From positions 36,159,425 through 36,223,424 of the forward strand of contig CM076266.1 in the NCBI GenBank assembly GCA_038380795.1: a DNA stretch of 64,000 nt, given 5' to 3'. Both the position numbers and the translations under genes were made by a program. The stretch comes from Pyrocephalus nanus (Eukaryota > Chordata > Aves > Passeriformes > Tyrannidae). Shown in pieces: positions 13,121 to 27,365 of the stretch (position 1 is its first letter; each line of letters opens with the position of its first letter). The notes beneath the pieces were generated by a model. It saw nothing but the letters and a program-made list of their open reading frames with translations. It was not told the origin of the DNA and made no database searches.

Positions 13121-16100
13121 CAATTAGGCTGGGTTACTAGAGGTCAGAAAAAATAAGATTTTTAAAAAATCTTTCAGATATCAAATCCTTTTCCAGAACA
13201 ATTCAAATCCTATGAGACCTCCTTGTATGTCTTCTAGAGCTCACTTGAGCAGTAATAGCCTTTTATCAAGGATTGAGTGCAACGAGCTGTCCCCTATTGC
13301 CAGATCTTCCTTCCCTACAGTACTGCAGGATCAAAGCACAAACCTCGGAAAAGATATATTTAGGTAGCAAACTAGTTCTTTGTCTAATTAAAATGCCTGA
13401 AGCCTACATGTGTTAAACCCCAATTTTCTACATGATGACCTTTCTGTCCAGTAACATTCAGTGATGAACACTTCTCTGAATACATAACTCCCAGCTTGTC
13501 TACACAAGGGCACTCATACACCCCTGCTTCTGTCCAAGCATCTGCACCAAGTACCACATGGTTCAGCCAGCACATTTACTTCAAACAACTCCTACAGGGT
13601 GTTCCCCAACAGCTTGTTTTTGGTGAGTGAGGCAGCCCATCCACATTCTAATTCTGCTTTTTCTGCTGTGGCTTTAGCTAGATTTTCTGTTAACCAGGTG
13701 GTCTTTGTCTAACAAACAGCAGGTCACCCACTGAGGAGCTGCAGACACAAAGAGAGGTATGGCAGGTAATTACTAGACAAGCTCAGTCTTACTATGATAC
13801 GAGCCAATTTTATGTGCATATGAGAAACCACAGCAGGATCACTGGTTGCTTGAATAATAGAATTCAGCCCTTTGTATGTTTTTTTTCTACAGAAACAACA
13901 GATTTAGTAACTCAAGTCCAATGTTTAAAAAACTCCAAATCAACAACACCATCCTTAAAGCCACTCCACTGTGTATTGTCAGGCTGCACATTCACAAACA
14001 CACTGTAGTCTCTTTTCCCTTTGCCTGTCACCCAGGGATCTAGCTACCACTCTTTGATATCAGCTTCAATACAACCAAAATGCTTTGGCAAGTGTAGTGT
14101 GAGAAAGAGCTGTAAGACATCATATCAGACCCCTGCTATCGGTCCTTGCCTGAGCTGCATTACAGATATGGCTGTGCCTGGCTATGTCCTTTGCTGATCC
14201 TGTGATTGCTTTCTGATTTGAATTTGCGGCTTGGGCTTATACCTGTCTCATCATTACGGCCGCTTCTGTGTAATTTTGTACTTTGTCATTCAACAAGCAG
14301 TGGAATCAGTGAATCCTGTCTATTATGGATTCACATACACTACAATTACTCTCCTCCACCCCTTACATCCTTCACTCTGAAAACAGCAGGGTTGCTCTCA
14401 CTGTGTCTACAAGAGCTCACTTATATTAAAAGCCTGAACTCCCAACCCATATTACCTCCCCATCTCCGCCATACCTCCAAATCTCTGACAATGTGAACAT
14501 TAGTTTTCTGAGCTTCTTACTCTGCTGAAAGGAGTAAATGGAAAGTCATGACCAAAAGAGATGGACCTGTGATAAAGGCTACTTCTGGTCATTTACTGAA
14601 GAAATCCATTAATACAGCACCAATGGCAAATGAGTGAAAAAGTCTATAGTGTTGACTGTCAGCTTTTCAAATAAAAAGCTAGTCTGGCATCAGCCTGTAC
14701 CAAATCATGCTTATTTTGTCAAGCAAGAGAAACTTATGGAGCAGCTTGAGCATCCAGCCCTGACTACTGATGGAGAACTTACAGTCACTGTTATGACAAC
14801 TCACTGATGTGCACCATAAGCAAAGTGTATTGATTTTGCCTGTAATTCCTTCAGAATAATACATATATGAGTTATTCTCCTGTCTTGCAGAGTAAGTTCA
14901 GTCCAGCTCAAAGTATAGCAGAGATTAATTAAATTTGTTATTATTATTATGTCTATTTTGCTGTCAGTATGCCATGTAATTTCTGCTCAACAACACAGAC
15001 TAAACAAGTAGCTTTCTATTATTCTTCTGAAACAGCAGCAAAAACTTACCCAATTTGTTCAATTGCTTCCATAGTAAAAGACGGTATTCAGAGTATTTAG
15101 GAAAGATAAAAATGAGCAAAACAAGCAGTCAAACATTAGTTTTTCATCTCCTGATTTGTTTTCTATGACACATACAAAGAAAATCACACTACTTCACACT
15201 TCTCTGAGTCTTTTCAGTGTTGACTGTACAGTAACAGGCAAAAGATCATGATCCAGCAGAAGCTGAGTTTATGGCCAAAAGACATGGTGTCATTCTTCCT
15301 ATTATGCCTGTGCATGCCAGTATTTCTTCTCCAAGAGTGAAGTACTTTTCTCTTGGCTTCTGTGACTGTTCCTGAAGAGCCCATAATGGTCTTCTCAGAG
15401 TTGTGTCATGTATTTGTGTAAACGTGGCTACAAAACACTATCTCCAGGTATTTTTACCTCATTCAGCAAAGATAAAGTAGCATTACATTATAAACTCTGA
15501 TCACCTGTAACTATGGTTTTCACCAATTCAAAATGAAGCTGTGCTTCATTTGTTCAGGACACACCTTAGATTTAATGCTTTAAACAGTTTTATGGATGAA
15601 ACATAGTTTGGACAGAAGTTTTCTTACTGTGATATAAGAATTAAGGATGATTAAAATACTTGTAATTATCTTAGTGGTGGGGCTTGCATAATTATAGCAG
15701 CTTGTTCTGCACCCTGGTTCAATTCCACCGGAGGACACGTTTCCCTGAAAACACGATTCTTTCTGAAGCAGCATTTGAAAAAGTGAAATTTCAATTCTGC
15801 TAAGCTGATACACTGCAGTATATCCTACAAATGTTCTTGTTTCACAACTCACCAGCTAATACTGGATTTCAGGCTGTTTATTAAAAACACTAATCATTAG
15901 TTCATTTAAAAGCATTAGATTCAGTTTCAAATATACAGCATATGTTTGAGACACAAACGTGATCCAGTGAGTATCATTTGAGGTCTGTGAGTGCTCTGTT
16001 ATTTGAAAAACACACTGTAAATCAAGATTTAAAAACATCTTTGCACCCTGAACACTTGCATCAATCCTGTGTATAGACAGAGTTGGCTTGCAATCATTAC

Positions 16101-18420
16101 AACTCTACTTAGCCTTTCTAGATCTAACCAGAGACAACATTTTCTTTTTTCCTTGTCAAAAACGGTGGAAATATCCACTCAGGAGATATGATTTATTTGA
16201 TAGAAATGTTCCGAGCAGATCTTTAAGTTCTCACAGTGCCTCATTCCTACAGAGATTGACAGCTGACTGAGAGTTTATTGCCTGGTTATCACACGAAGTC
16301 AAATTCTAACAACAAATAACACTTTGCACAGCTGTAACTGCTCTCTGAACTACCTCATGTAATCGATTAAACCTGAATCAATGCTATGGTAGTGTTTTAC
16401 AATGTGGAAGCATTTTTCCTCGTTCAGTGCAGCCAACAAACTTACCCCCTGTAGGAGTATACACGTCAGGGACTCCAGCAATCTGAGTCAAAAATCACAT
16501 TTGCATGCAGGCAGGCAAGCACAGGATTTGTTTCCTCAGGTGGTTTATGAGGTACAGTCTTGATTAAGTTGCAACCTTCTTAAGCATTGATTTGAACAGT
16601 ACAGAGACTTCGGTGCACATATCCAACATTAAATGTATAAGCTTACAGCCACCTTCTGAATGCAGCAGAAACTATAGCAGCATCACTCGATCCCAGCACG
16701 CTGGACTCAGGATTTCCAGCTACATCAAAACGCTACTGTTGTTCATTCAGTCTTTAATAAAGCAGTTTAGAGTGTGCAAGCAAGCCCTTCTCCAGGCCAC
16801 ACGGTGCAGGCTCCATGGGCTTCCACAGACTCGCTGCACTGAGAAAGGTCTCCTTCTGCACTGGGAGTTTGCCGACCTCTGGCTGTTTTCAGTGTCCACA
16901 GCCAAGGTCTTTTCTTTCTCTCAGGCTATCTGAAGGGCACCCTCTTCTGTCCAGCACCCAAACTGCAGCACCACAGTATTTTTCACAGATGTTTCTTGAT
17001 TCTGTAAATGAAAATTGCAGTACTGTAGTTTTTCTGTGAGATTAGTAATACCATGATCCAGCCTGCTCCCTGAAAGATAGAAGGCTGTTCTGCATATGTT
17101 AATGAAGACAACAGGTGTAAAGGAAAATTAAAATATTACATGGAAAGCAGGAAAATTTACAATGGGAAGGATTGATAGAAAGAACTATTTTTCCAGTAGA
17201 AATGCAGGCACTCCAGTTAAAAGGACTATGATGAATGTTATTCACTGCACAATTTTCTGAAGAGCTATCCTTGCTGAGTAAATGTAAGAATCTTTCTGTT
17301 TTTTTCTGGGTGTATTGTCTCAAACTCCAGGCTTTCATTAGAACAATCCAGGACTGGGAATTGTTGCCACGTCTGCTTCAGAAAGAGGTTGTTTTGCTTG
17401 ATTTTGTCAAAGTTTTAGGGAGGCAGTGTCTGTCCCAGTTCATATCCATCCCCATAGGTATGTATTTATTTAATTGAAACAAACAAAACCTTTCATTTAA
17501 GCTACTTCATTTTCAGGAGATTTTTATGTGGCTATCCTAAGGAAACAATGCTTCTCTGGCTTCCCTCTATCTACACTGACCCCTGATAATGATGGAAACA
17601 ACTGACCCATTTGGAACAAATCTGGCAGATGGACAGAGGTCTCAAACATAGTAAGCACCTATGAATTTTCTGAAAATTGGCAGCTGGATAGAAGAGTCTA
17701 ATAGAAAGGGGCACCTTAGTGAGTGCACCTACTCAGCATGAGTCCAAAGTCTGTTTAGATTGAGACTAGCCACACCACATGTCATCCCACGTCATCAAAG
17801 AGAATGACGGGGAGGTGAGAGGAGATACGGAGGAGGAGGAATCTGGATGACCATACAGATGTGGAATACAAATCAGCAGGAAAGGAGATTTCATTATGAA
17901 ATTATGAACTTATTTTCTGTCTCCTTGGTGGCTCATACTGTTTTAGAGCTGTGTTTTTTGGATTGACTTTGGCAGCAGGTAACTAGAGGATCAAAATGCT
18001 ATCTAGCTGCTGTGTTGATTATTGTAGTTTCTTCCCCTATGTGTTGTTTATATCATGTTAAGATGTTATTTGGAGACTTTTTTTGTCAATAAACATGACA
18101 ATAACTACCAAGGCACACAGATCTTTGAGACGAGGGAAAATAAAGCTAAAATTATGTGTTTGGTAATGCTTAGTGAATTAAGAGATGATTCTTCTGAACA
18201 CAGGGGTTTTATTAGTTGCTTGAGTGCAGTATAACAGTTGCTAGGAGAAAAAATATCTGGTCAATGTTTTATCAATTTTAGTATTGCTCAGCTGTTAGGA
18301 GAGAATAAACCTAGAGAACATCCGTTAAATATTTTTCATTGATCAGATCAGGTTCACTTTTTTTTCTTGGAAAACAAGAGCTGGCCTTCACCTTCATGTA
18401 ATACACCAAGGCTGCCATGA
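13121..18420. other. Intergenic, no gene seen
   Basis: AT-rich, unstructured sequence. Frames such as 16592-16933 (+) show no protein-family resemblance and no paired splice sites that I could defend. Confidence 0.65.
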
Positions 18421-19317
18421 TGTCTCATTTTAATGAGACTGCAGTGTTTTGTTAAGAAGGATGAGTTATGAGGAAGAACAAACTCCTCCCTCTAAGCAAT
18501 TGTAAATCCGAAATTAAGAGCCTCCAAATGAGAAAGTATGGAGAAACAAAAAATAATAGCCCTTTATTAAAGAATAGATGTGTATTGGCAGAATAACAAA
18601 AGAGCACAAAAACAACCAAACAATAATCCTGTACCCAAAAATCCCCTTCAAAAAGGAAACAGTTCAGTACTTTCTACCTTTTGGTGCCATTCTAACCACA
18701 ATCAGCAGGGGTGCTGTTGGATCTCTGGAAGAGCAGAGCCTTCCCCCCACAACAAGAAGGGGAAGGGGGAAAAAAGGGGGATCTTCCTAAGAAATTCACG
18801 CTGTCTGCAGCTGGCTGTGGCCAGGATTTCCCCCCTTCATCAATGGGCACAAGCCGCTGCCAAACATGGGAGTGAAGGAGGGAAAGGGCGACGTCCTCCC
18901 CAAAAGGTTCCTCTGCAAATGGGTCAAGCCTCTCTGATGAAATCCTAGCAGGTCTGGGCTGGGGGCAGAACAGGGCGCAGGAAAGCGGAGGCAAACCAGG
19001 GCCAGAAATAGCCAGATGACCAGGCCGAAAACAAAGTGAACCTTGGATGCTCTCCACACACATCTTCCGTGAGTTAGGGGAAAAGTGAAAGTGCTGTTCC
19101 CCAAGGAGTGAAAAAAACCCTCCTCACTCCCCCACTCAGTCTTCTCAGGGCTATCATTCTGGCCTGTGGATCCGCTACCTAGTTCCTGTGTGTGTCCATT
19201 ATTTCAGGCAAACACCTTCCCTCTCCCTCATTCAAGATCTTTCTTTTACAGTGAGGCAGGAGAAAGAGATAAATGCCCCCTTGGTTTTTTTTTTTGAACA
19301 AGTAAACCTATGATACA
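18421..19317 (-). mobile_element. ERV-type LTR, copy B (near full length)
   Basis: The longer copy of the 5.8 kb element, about 900 bp. On the - strand it has tttaataaagggc, an AATAAA about 140 bp from the 3' end as in an LTR R/U5 region, followed by a T-rich stretch. Flanks catga (18416-18420) and catgg (19316-19320) may be a worn 5-bp target-site duplication, though this overlaps the assumed right end. No primer-binding site or gag/pol sequence is adjacent, so it behaves as a solo LTR. Confidence 0.65.
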
Positions 19318-22300
19318 TGGTCATAGCAAAATAACTTCACAGGCTTTATAAATTCAAGATTTCATAGCATATTTGAAGGTAATAAGACACACACTGCCTG
19401 TATCAATAAGAGATGCACTGCCACACAAATACAAAACTAAGCACTGACTTCACTGAATTTTTAACATACTTCATTGCCAAATCCTGTGTAATTTTGGACC
19501 AGAAGAATATTTACCTGGATGAGGTATAAAACAGAGTGTATCTCTTTTGATCCTTAAATTTTTCATTTTATTACAGTCATCTAATCATGCAGTTAGATTC
19601 AGATTTATCTGGAGGATAAAGAAAAGATCCCTGTGTTTTCTACAGTTATGGGAATTTAAGCATTTACATTAAATCTATTTTCTTTTGCACAATTTGTCTT
19701 CAGAGTAGAGGCTAAAAAGAAGACTACAAAATCAAATCAGAATTTTAGAATGAGTAATTCTATCCTTATGCTTGCAGAGAAAATTTCTATAATGTGGAAA
19801 CATTCTTTTAAAATATAAAGACTGGAATTGGTAAAAATGTGTACTGTAGCTATAGAACTAGCAAATATAAGTCTCCTTGCTATTAGAGCTTGTATACACC
19901 AGACTGCCCCCCTAATCCTGGTAAATACAGTTAAGAAGCTTGAATGAATCTGTTGCCCTAAACTGCATGTATGAGTGACACCTGTGGGATGCTGGAGGAG
20001 AAGATGAATGGTGAATTTGCTCCTGCATACACGGGGTACTGAACCCGGAGACACACCAGGGTATAGACTAGGAAAATTTGAATGCCCTTAATGAGAAGAT
20101 TATAAAGTGGAATGAAGTGTGGTAGTGTAAATGCTCTGTCATTCTGCTGGGCAGCAATAAGAAGAGTCTTCACAATGAGCTGAGAGCTGGAAATATAAGA
20201 TAAGAGACAGTCACAGAAAACTGTGAGAAAACTGTCAGCCACTGTGGACCACTATGAGCCACTCAAACTATGAGACAAAATGGGCAATAGCTGTGAAAAA
20301 GGCAAGTATCACAAAGAATGCAAAAGAGAGGTGTTTCTGGTAAAGATACCTGAATATTTAATAATGCTGAATTCTCATCTCAAATGCTGTGTACCCTATG
20401 TGTACCTTTCAGGAGAGATGAATTCACACTGGACTACAGCTACTTGGATAAGTGCACAGAACCTCCCTCTGACACGTGTGGTATGATTTAGTCTGCAAAA
20501 ATAAAGGTTGACTGGAAAAGTGACCACACAGAAAACAGATGGTAAGTGACATTTTGGAGAAAGAGGTATAACCTAAAGGATGGGGAGTTTTTATATGAAA
20601 TGTAATATAGTATAAATAGATTGAGAATACATTTAAGCTAGGAATCAGAAAAATATTTTTAATCATCAGAGAGTTTAGAGGCTCTGGAACAGCTTTTCAA
20701 TTGGAGTAATGGTAACAAAAAAATTAATTTCAAGATGAAGATAAATTAATTTGTAAATGATGGGATCATGTATGAGGTGTGACCTCTATTGGGGACAGAG
20801 TAGCGAAATGGTCCCAGGAAACCCTTACCAGGCTTACATACATATCAACAGCTGCACAGAAACAAGAACTCTTGAGTGTTGCAAGAGCACTGTAAAAAGC
20901 TCTGAAACGTAACTTTGGAAATCCAGATATCACCACAATGTATTAATTATTACATAGTTTCTTATTCTAGTGGAAGTCTCTGGGTAAGTTAGGCTTATGT
21001 CACAGTGATGTATTTTCTTCCAAAGTGAAATAGTAAATTACCTCTGAGCTATTTAAGTTTCTATTTTCTTAACGTTCCTCTTGCCTTGCTTTTTTTTTAG
21101 TTTTCATTTACTCAGTTTCATGCCACCTTCTGTTTAAAGTTTTCTTGTTAAAGGGCAGGGCTTCTCTGTAATCTTATCTCTTTAGCATTTTTTCTGACTT
21201 TGGAAATTTTCAGATAAATTCTTAATAACTTTTCCTATTTGTCATTGTTAGTGTGGCTTAGTGGAGCCATACAGTCTCTTCTGTGTAAAATTATGGACTA
21301 TAACTATACTCATGCAGAATTGCAAAGCACAAATTCAGAGGTTTTGTCTTTACTACCACTGCTCTAATTGCTTCAAGGATAACTTTACAATGTCTGCAAT
21401 CCCAGTAGGCAATAGTACACAAAGAGAAGCCACAGCAGCTTTGTTTTTCAAAACCTGTCATGTACTGTAAGCAGTGATGACTTCAGATACAGAATATCAA
21501 AAGACACACACAGTGTTTCCCTTCATTAAACAAGCATTTGATTTTAAAGCATGTATTGGCTGCCAACTACAAATATACTGTTTTCTAGATCAAAGAGTCT
21601 CCGTGAGGTACAAAATCATTGACAGTGGTTGTCATCACAGTACTGGATATGCCTATTCTTCCAGGATACTTTAAACAGGTGCAGCCAAGTGTATAACCAG
21701 ACTATCTTGGTGAGAAAAATTAACCTGGCTGAGCTCCATGCTGCTGCCACTGGGATATTTGCAGTACCTGTGCATATACACGTATAAGTAGGTGATTTAT
21801 GCATCCACTGCACTGCAGTGTGCAGCAGAAATATATCTGCAGATTTGGAAGAAGCAAAGGAAGTAAACGGTGATGCTGAAAATGTCTCCTTGGATTTCAG
21901 GCACGCAGCTGGGATGCTGACTTCGCACAACAGCTGAAGAACAGAACGGAGGTTATCCACCCTGCACCCTACCTGCAGGGGGAGAGGCAGTGAGACGTGG
22001 GGCTGAGGAGGACAATCTAAGTAGGAAAATCAGTGGGTTTTTAAGGTGAGACAAAACTGCTGAGGTCTCACTGTTATTCTGCTGTTATCAAATGTCTTCG
22101 AAACAAGGCTAGAAATGGCCCATGTAAAGGATGACATCCATTCTGCTAATATGAGCTGGCTTGTCAGCTTGAGTTGGCAGAAGTTCCTACAATAAACATA
22201 GCAGTTACTGCTTTGCTGATGACCTCTGTAGATGTCAGCAATGACACTTTTTTAAATTTAATATGCACTGATAAAACCAGAGGCAATGGAAAATTAAAAA

Positions 22301-25300
22301 AAAAGTAAAATGTCTCCAGTACAAGGAAAAAGTATTTTACAATGTTTAAAATGCCAGCATTAGGACTGTCTGGGATGCCTTAACTTCCACTTGTTGGTTG
22401 TGCATATTTATATTAATACAGTCTCTAATGAAGTGATGCTATAACACACACACACACACCCCTCCCCCGTGCTTAGAGCAAATGGTAAGTGTGGTGATTG
22501 AGCCTGTTTTCTGTAGCATCCTTTCCCACTTGCTGCCAACATGGAAAACTGCACAGTTAGTTGGTCTGAAGACTACAAGAAGAGAGAGTCCCATGATGTG
22601 AAATCACATACTGCTGCCCTAAGAACTGTTTCAAAAGCTGTTCCCAGTTGCCTTTTCACTGCTAACCTGTGCATCAGTCAACATTCACACCAGCCATACC
22701 ACACACGGCTGGGAGCCCTGGCTCATTTCAGAATACCTGGTTGTTCTTTGGCACTTGGCATCTGGAAGGTTTCAAGTTGCAAGCTTGGGGTGACACAGCT
22801 GAGGTTTCTGAACGGTGTTCACAGTTGGGTGACAACCTGATCCTCAAAAGCAAGCTGAATGAAAGACTGACACACTCAGCAGTAATAGAGGGCTGTATTA
22901 AATATCAAAATATCCATTAAATACCAAACCCTTAGGAGGAAATTCAGTATCAAATGCTTCCTCACAAATAAGGACTACCCATTGTTCTCCTGACTACAGC
23001 ATGACCTTTTTGAAATAACAGTAGGATTGTGCTTTGGGTAATTTTTTGTGCTTAGCTTTGCAATATTAGCAATGTTTTTTGAACGATATTTGCAAGCTTT
23101 ATAGCTTAATATGAAAGGTACTAAAGAATTACAAAATCGCATTATAAGATTAGGCTGAAGTACAGAAACCTAATTCAATTCTTTTCAGGACATATCCATT
23201 AGGATCAGAAACTGATGATAGAGTTTAAGGTTATCTGGTTATGCCAAGAGGTATAGTCACGAATTGCATTTCCTTGAGCAAAGCAGAGATCGGTCTTTGC
23301 TGAAGCAGAAGAGAGCAACAGGTCAGCTGGGATATAGTGAACAACTGTCTATTTATGGTATGATTAACATTACGAATTTTCAGTACTGTAGGAGATTAAT
23401 AAGAATTATTTACATTTTCAGGTGTGCTGCATTTTGGCTATATTGTCTGATATTACTGTACACTGTAAACTGGCTGCCTACAGATATATTTTCACACTGT
23501 ATTTTAAAATTTTTACACTTTGACAGCCATAGCTGAATCAATGCTGAGATTTTCATCTCTCTTGGCAAAAGACCATAGTTTTATTATGTATTTGTACTAC
23601 AAAACACTGGTGCTTTCCTGATAGTACAGCAATATAAGTAAACTAATAGACAGGGCCAGAAAAAGCAAAATACAGTAAATCACTTCTATTCTTAATCATT
23701 TACTAAAGCTTAATGAACTTAATCAGTGGGATTTTCTAAGGATTACAGAAACAGCTTTCTTTTCCCAAGGAAATTAAGAGAAATTACCAAATACTGGGAC
23801 TAATAATTTTCAGTGGAATTATATTGATATAAATGAGCTGATTAGCAGGCCAATAGATAATAATTTATCTTTGGTTTATTAACACTAATTCTTATAGTAT
23901 TGCAAATAGACATACAAGTGGAAAGAGAAAGAGCAAGCAACTTGCCCCAGCAATCAAACAAATACTACATCAGAAGTACAGAAGCTCAGCTGCTGCAAAG
24001 AATATGCAAAATGTAAACATGAATATATATATTAACATTCTGCTCTATTTAGGAGTATATTATCTATATTCATTCAGAACATCAGATGCATTTTTCATCT
24101 CAGTTTGAGCCTTGCAGTAAATCATTACTGTATTAAGAATTAAATTTCAGTTTTAATTTATGTCAAAATTGGAGAGGACTTACCCCTATGGGTTGCATTA
24201 ACAGCTGTTCAGATAATAATTATATACATATATTATATATATGCTTAAAACTTTGGTTTGTGAGGCCTTTTTTTTTGCTTTGAAATCAATTTTTAAGCAA
24301 ATCATGTGTGAGTTGGTGTCAACAGTGAAGAGAAGCAGTTCGGGTTTGAATACATAAGCCAATGAAGAAATATGTATCATTCTTTCAAATCAAGTGAATT
24401 ACTAACATCTACAAATTTAAGGAAGTCAAAGCACGAATATGAATAGTCAGGAAGGCATTGAAAAGCTCTGAAAGAACCAAGGAGCAAAAAAAAATTACCA
24501 CAGATGTAGAAAGCTAAGAGGAGTCGGGTGGATCAAGACTCAAGAATAACACTGGGAATCAAGCGATATAACAATAAGCCATTTAGGAAAAGAAGAAAGG
24601 TAACAGGAGTATTAAAAAGAAAACAGTAAAACTGACAAAACTAAAATTTGTTTTCTTATGTACTTTTAAATGGTGCTGAAGAGTCTAAACGTAATTCCAC
24701 ATTAAGACAGAGTATCTGTTGGATTTAACTCATTGTCAAAATGATTTATGAGATGAAAATCAGATACTAATGGTGAATAAATAGTAAAGTAAGGTCTTAT
24801 GGCATTGGAGGTAGAGTTGTGGGAAGCTACACGAGAAAATCTTGCAGTGATGGATGAATGCAGATACATTCCGTTTTATTTTAGTATGCATTCAGATCTA
24901 TGATAAATATGAGTTTCAAAATGCAGCAAATTGCATACATAAAGGATTAGCAAAGAAACATTGCTGTACAAAGATTTTACATTTATCTGAAGAAGTAAAC
25001 TGCAAATTCAACATTAAAATTCTATGTATTTCACTAATCTATCTCCATCAGCTATAGAAAAAGAAACATTTATCAAGGTAGATATTAAAATGCATACTTT
25101 AATGTTATTCTTATATCACATATAAACTAACTTCACTCTACTGCTTTCTCATTTTATGATAGCCCAGTTAACAGACAATTTTTTCAGATCACGGACATGT
25201 CCAGCTGTGGGCAGTTATTTAATAAATGGAAAAAAAACAAATAACCACACATTCCAAATATATAATTATTTTAAACTCCTCTTTCTTTCCAGGTGGAGAG

Positions 25301-25454
25301 GTTTGATTTATAGTGTGGCTAACTATATATGCACAAAAGATAAGTCTGCACAACAGCCAAAGAATATGATTGTATTGCTTACCAGGAGTTTAGGATTTGA
25401 ATTACGCATAGCAGTTGCAGCAGTTTCAGTTAGGCAGCAAAAGACATCTATTTT
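19318..25454. other. Intergenic, no gene seen
   Basis: AT-rich sequence between LTR copy B and the ERVL-like LTR. A short (AC)n lies at 22.44 kb and AT-alternating sequence near 24.22-24.24 kb. Nothing else is recognised. Confidence 0.65.
22444..22459. repeat. Short (AC)8 repeat
   Basis: Eight AC dinucleotides followed by a C-rich run. Confidence 0.95.
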
Positions 25455-26010
25455 TGTGATTTAACCCCACCCAGCAAATGGGGTTGCCAGTACCTTGCAG
25501 CTGCTTGCACACCTCCTGCCTCCCTCCCCTGGTGGGATGGGGTGGAGAATCAGCAGAAAGGACAAAACCTCTGGGTTGAGATAATAGATGACGATGATGA
25601 TGAAAAGGGAGTTGAAAAAAACAGAGAAGAATAAAACCCAAGACAGACAAGTGATGCACAAGTCAGTTGTTCACCACCTGTTGACCGATGCCTAGCCTTC
25701 CCTGTGTAGCCATCAGCCCATCACAACCACCTTCCCTGGTTTATATACTCGACACAATGTTCTGTGGCATGGAATGTCCCTTTGGCCAGTTTGGGTCAGC
25801 TGTCCCAGCTCTGCTCTCTCCCAGCTTGTGCACTTCCACACTTGCTGAGCATGAGACACTGAAAAGTCCCTTGACTTAGGGTAAGCACTACTGAGCAACA
25901 ACTAAAACATCAATGTGCTATCAACATTATTCTCATACTAAATCCAAAACACAGCACTGTATTAGGTACTAAGGAAGAAAATTCACTCTATCCCAGCTGA
26001 AACGAGGACA
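25455..26010 (-). mobile_element. Solo LTR of the common avian ERVL-like family
   Basis: The reverse strand begins TGTCCTCGTTTCAGCTGGGA and ends near GGGGTTAAATCACA, the recognisable ends of an abundant avian ERVL-type LTR. Internal landmarks match too, including the gttgctcagtagtgcttac and tggccaaagggacattcc regions. The length, 556 bp, is typical. No internal retroviral sequence flanks it, so it is a solo LTR from LTR-LTR recombination. Shadow ORFs at 25.4-25.9 kb lie within it. Confidence 0.88.
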
Positions 26011-27365
26011 CTCTTCAGGCCAATCCTCACAGTGCTCAGCTGCATTGCAATAGGCAACTAATCTAGGAATGCTGACATCTGCTGCACTCACATGTTCCTA
26101 TGATCTCTAAATATGCCTTCAGAAAAAAATCAGGGTCTCTAAGTGAGGTACCTGAGAAGATCAAGAAGGATCTGTGAGTGGCATGAGTGAGAACAATAAA
26201 AGGCTAATTTGTAGTTCATGTTCTAAACACTCCATTTGTTTTAGCTTCTGATGTTATTCATCAGACTTAACAGAACTTCTGCATTTGCAGTTTGCTTTTC
26301 AGGTGTGTAAATTCTGCTTGGAACAAAGTTTGTAACATTAAAGCTCTACTAAGTAATCCCTTAAGGATAACTTTAAAAATAATCATCTGTAAAGAAACAG
26401 AAAGGAGTCATTTACTCTGAGTTAAAAATACAAACTCACTGTGTAGCTTGGTGTACAATGTTAATTTCAGGTGGTGGAAGAAAATAAAATCTCAAGGAAA
26501 ACTATATTTATGGATTAGGGCTTCTATTCAGAAAAACATGGTAAAACAGTTTTAAGCCTTAAGAATTGTCTACCTTTGAATTTCTAAGTAGGAAACCTTG
26601 CAAAGATATAGAAAGGCCTGCAATAGTAAGAAGATGAAGTAGATGAGACACCTCCCTAACCAAAAACTCAGACTGGTAAATTGTTCAAAACTAATAATAA
26701 TTTTAAAAAATCACTGAGAATCCTATGGTACTTGTTAAATGAACCATTACAAGAAGGCAGGTAGTCTAATGGAGTGAACAATCTGTTTTATAGTCAACAC
26801 CACATATGATAAACAAATCTATAACCAACCTTGGTTGGTACACAGACTGCAAAGGTGGATATAAACTCCTATGTTTAGGAAACTTATTATCAAAGTAAAT
26901 AAAAACCTTCTTTAAAGGAGTTTGGCAGAGTAAATAAAGAGAAATAGCTAAGTATTTTATCTTCTTGAAGACAGTACAGCATGAAGACTTATGAAAAGAA
27001 CACAATTAGCTCTTTTGTTTCAATTTAAATATAAAAGGTATTATATTTGGAAAGGAATGGTATAAATTTCAGAGTAAAGCTCAGATGAAAAAGGCAAGTG
27101 ATTAAATTGAATGTTATGTCAAAGAAGCAATGGTCATCTAGGAGATGAAAACACTCCTAAACATCTCTCAACAAAATTGCTGATGGGATGAATATTCTTA
27201 CAAGGTATTAATTTCGCTCAGTATTCTTTGTTCACTAAGGTACAAAAACTAACTTTTTATTTTAATTATATGCTTTTTGCTACTTTACACTGTTTGGCTC
27301 TGTAATGTCGTATTCTTTCAACCAGTATTTAGATGAATATATACTTCTATTTTCACAGTATTCAT
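26011..27365. other. Intergenic, no gene seen
   Basis: AT-rich DNA between the ERVL-like LTR and the 27.4 kb CR1; nothing recognised. Confidence 0.65.

Noticed and set aside
5767..19317. The two LTR copies as ends of one 13.5-kb provirus
   Set aside because: They are in the same orientation, but the 12 kb between them has no gag, pol or env resemblance, and the copies are far too different from each other for paired LTRs of one insertion of recent age.
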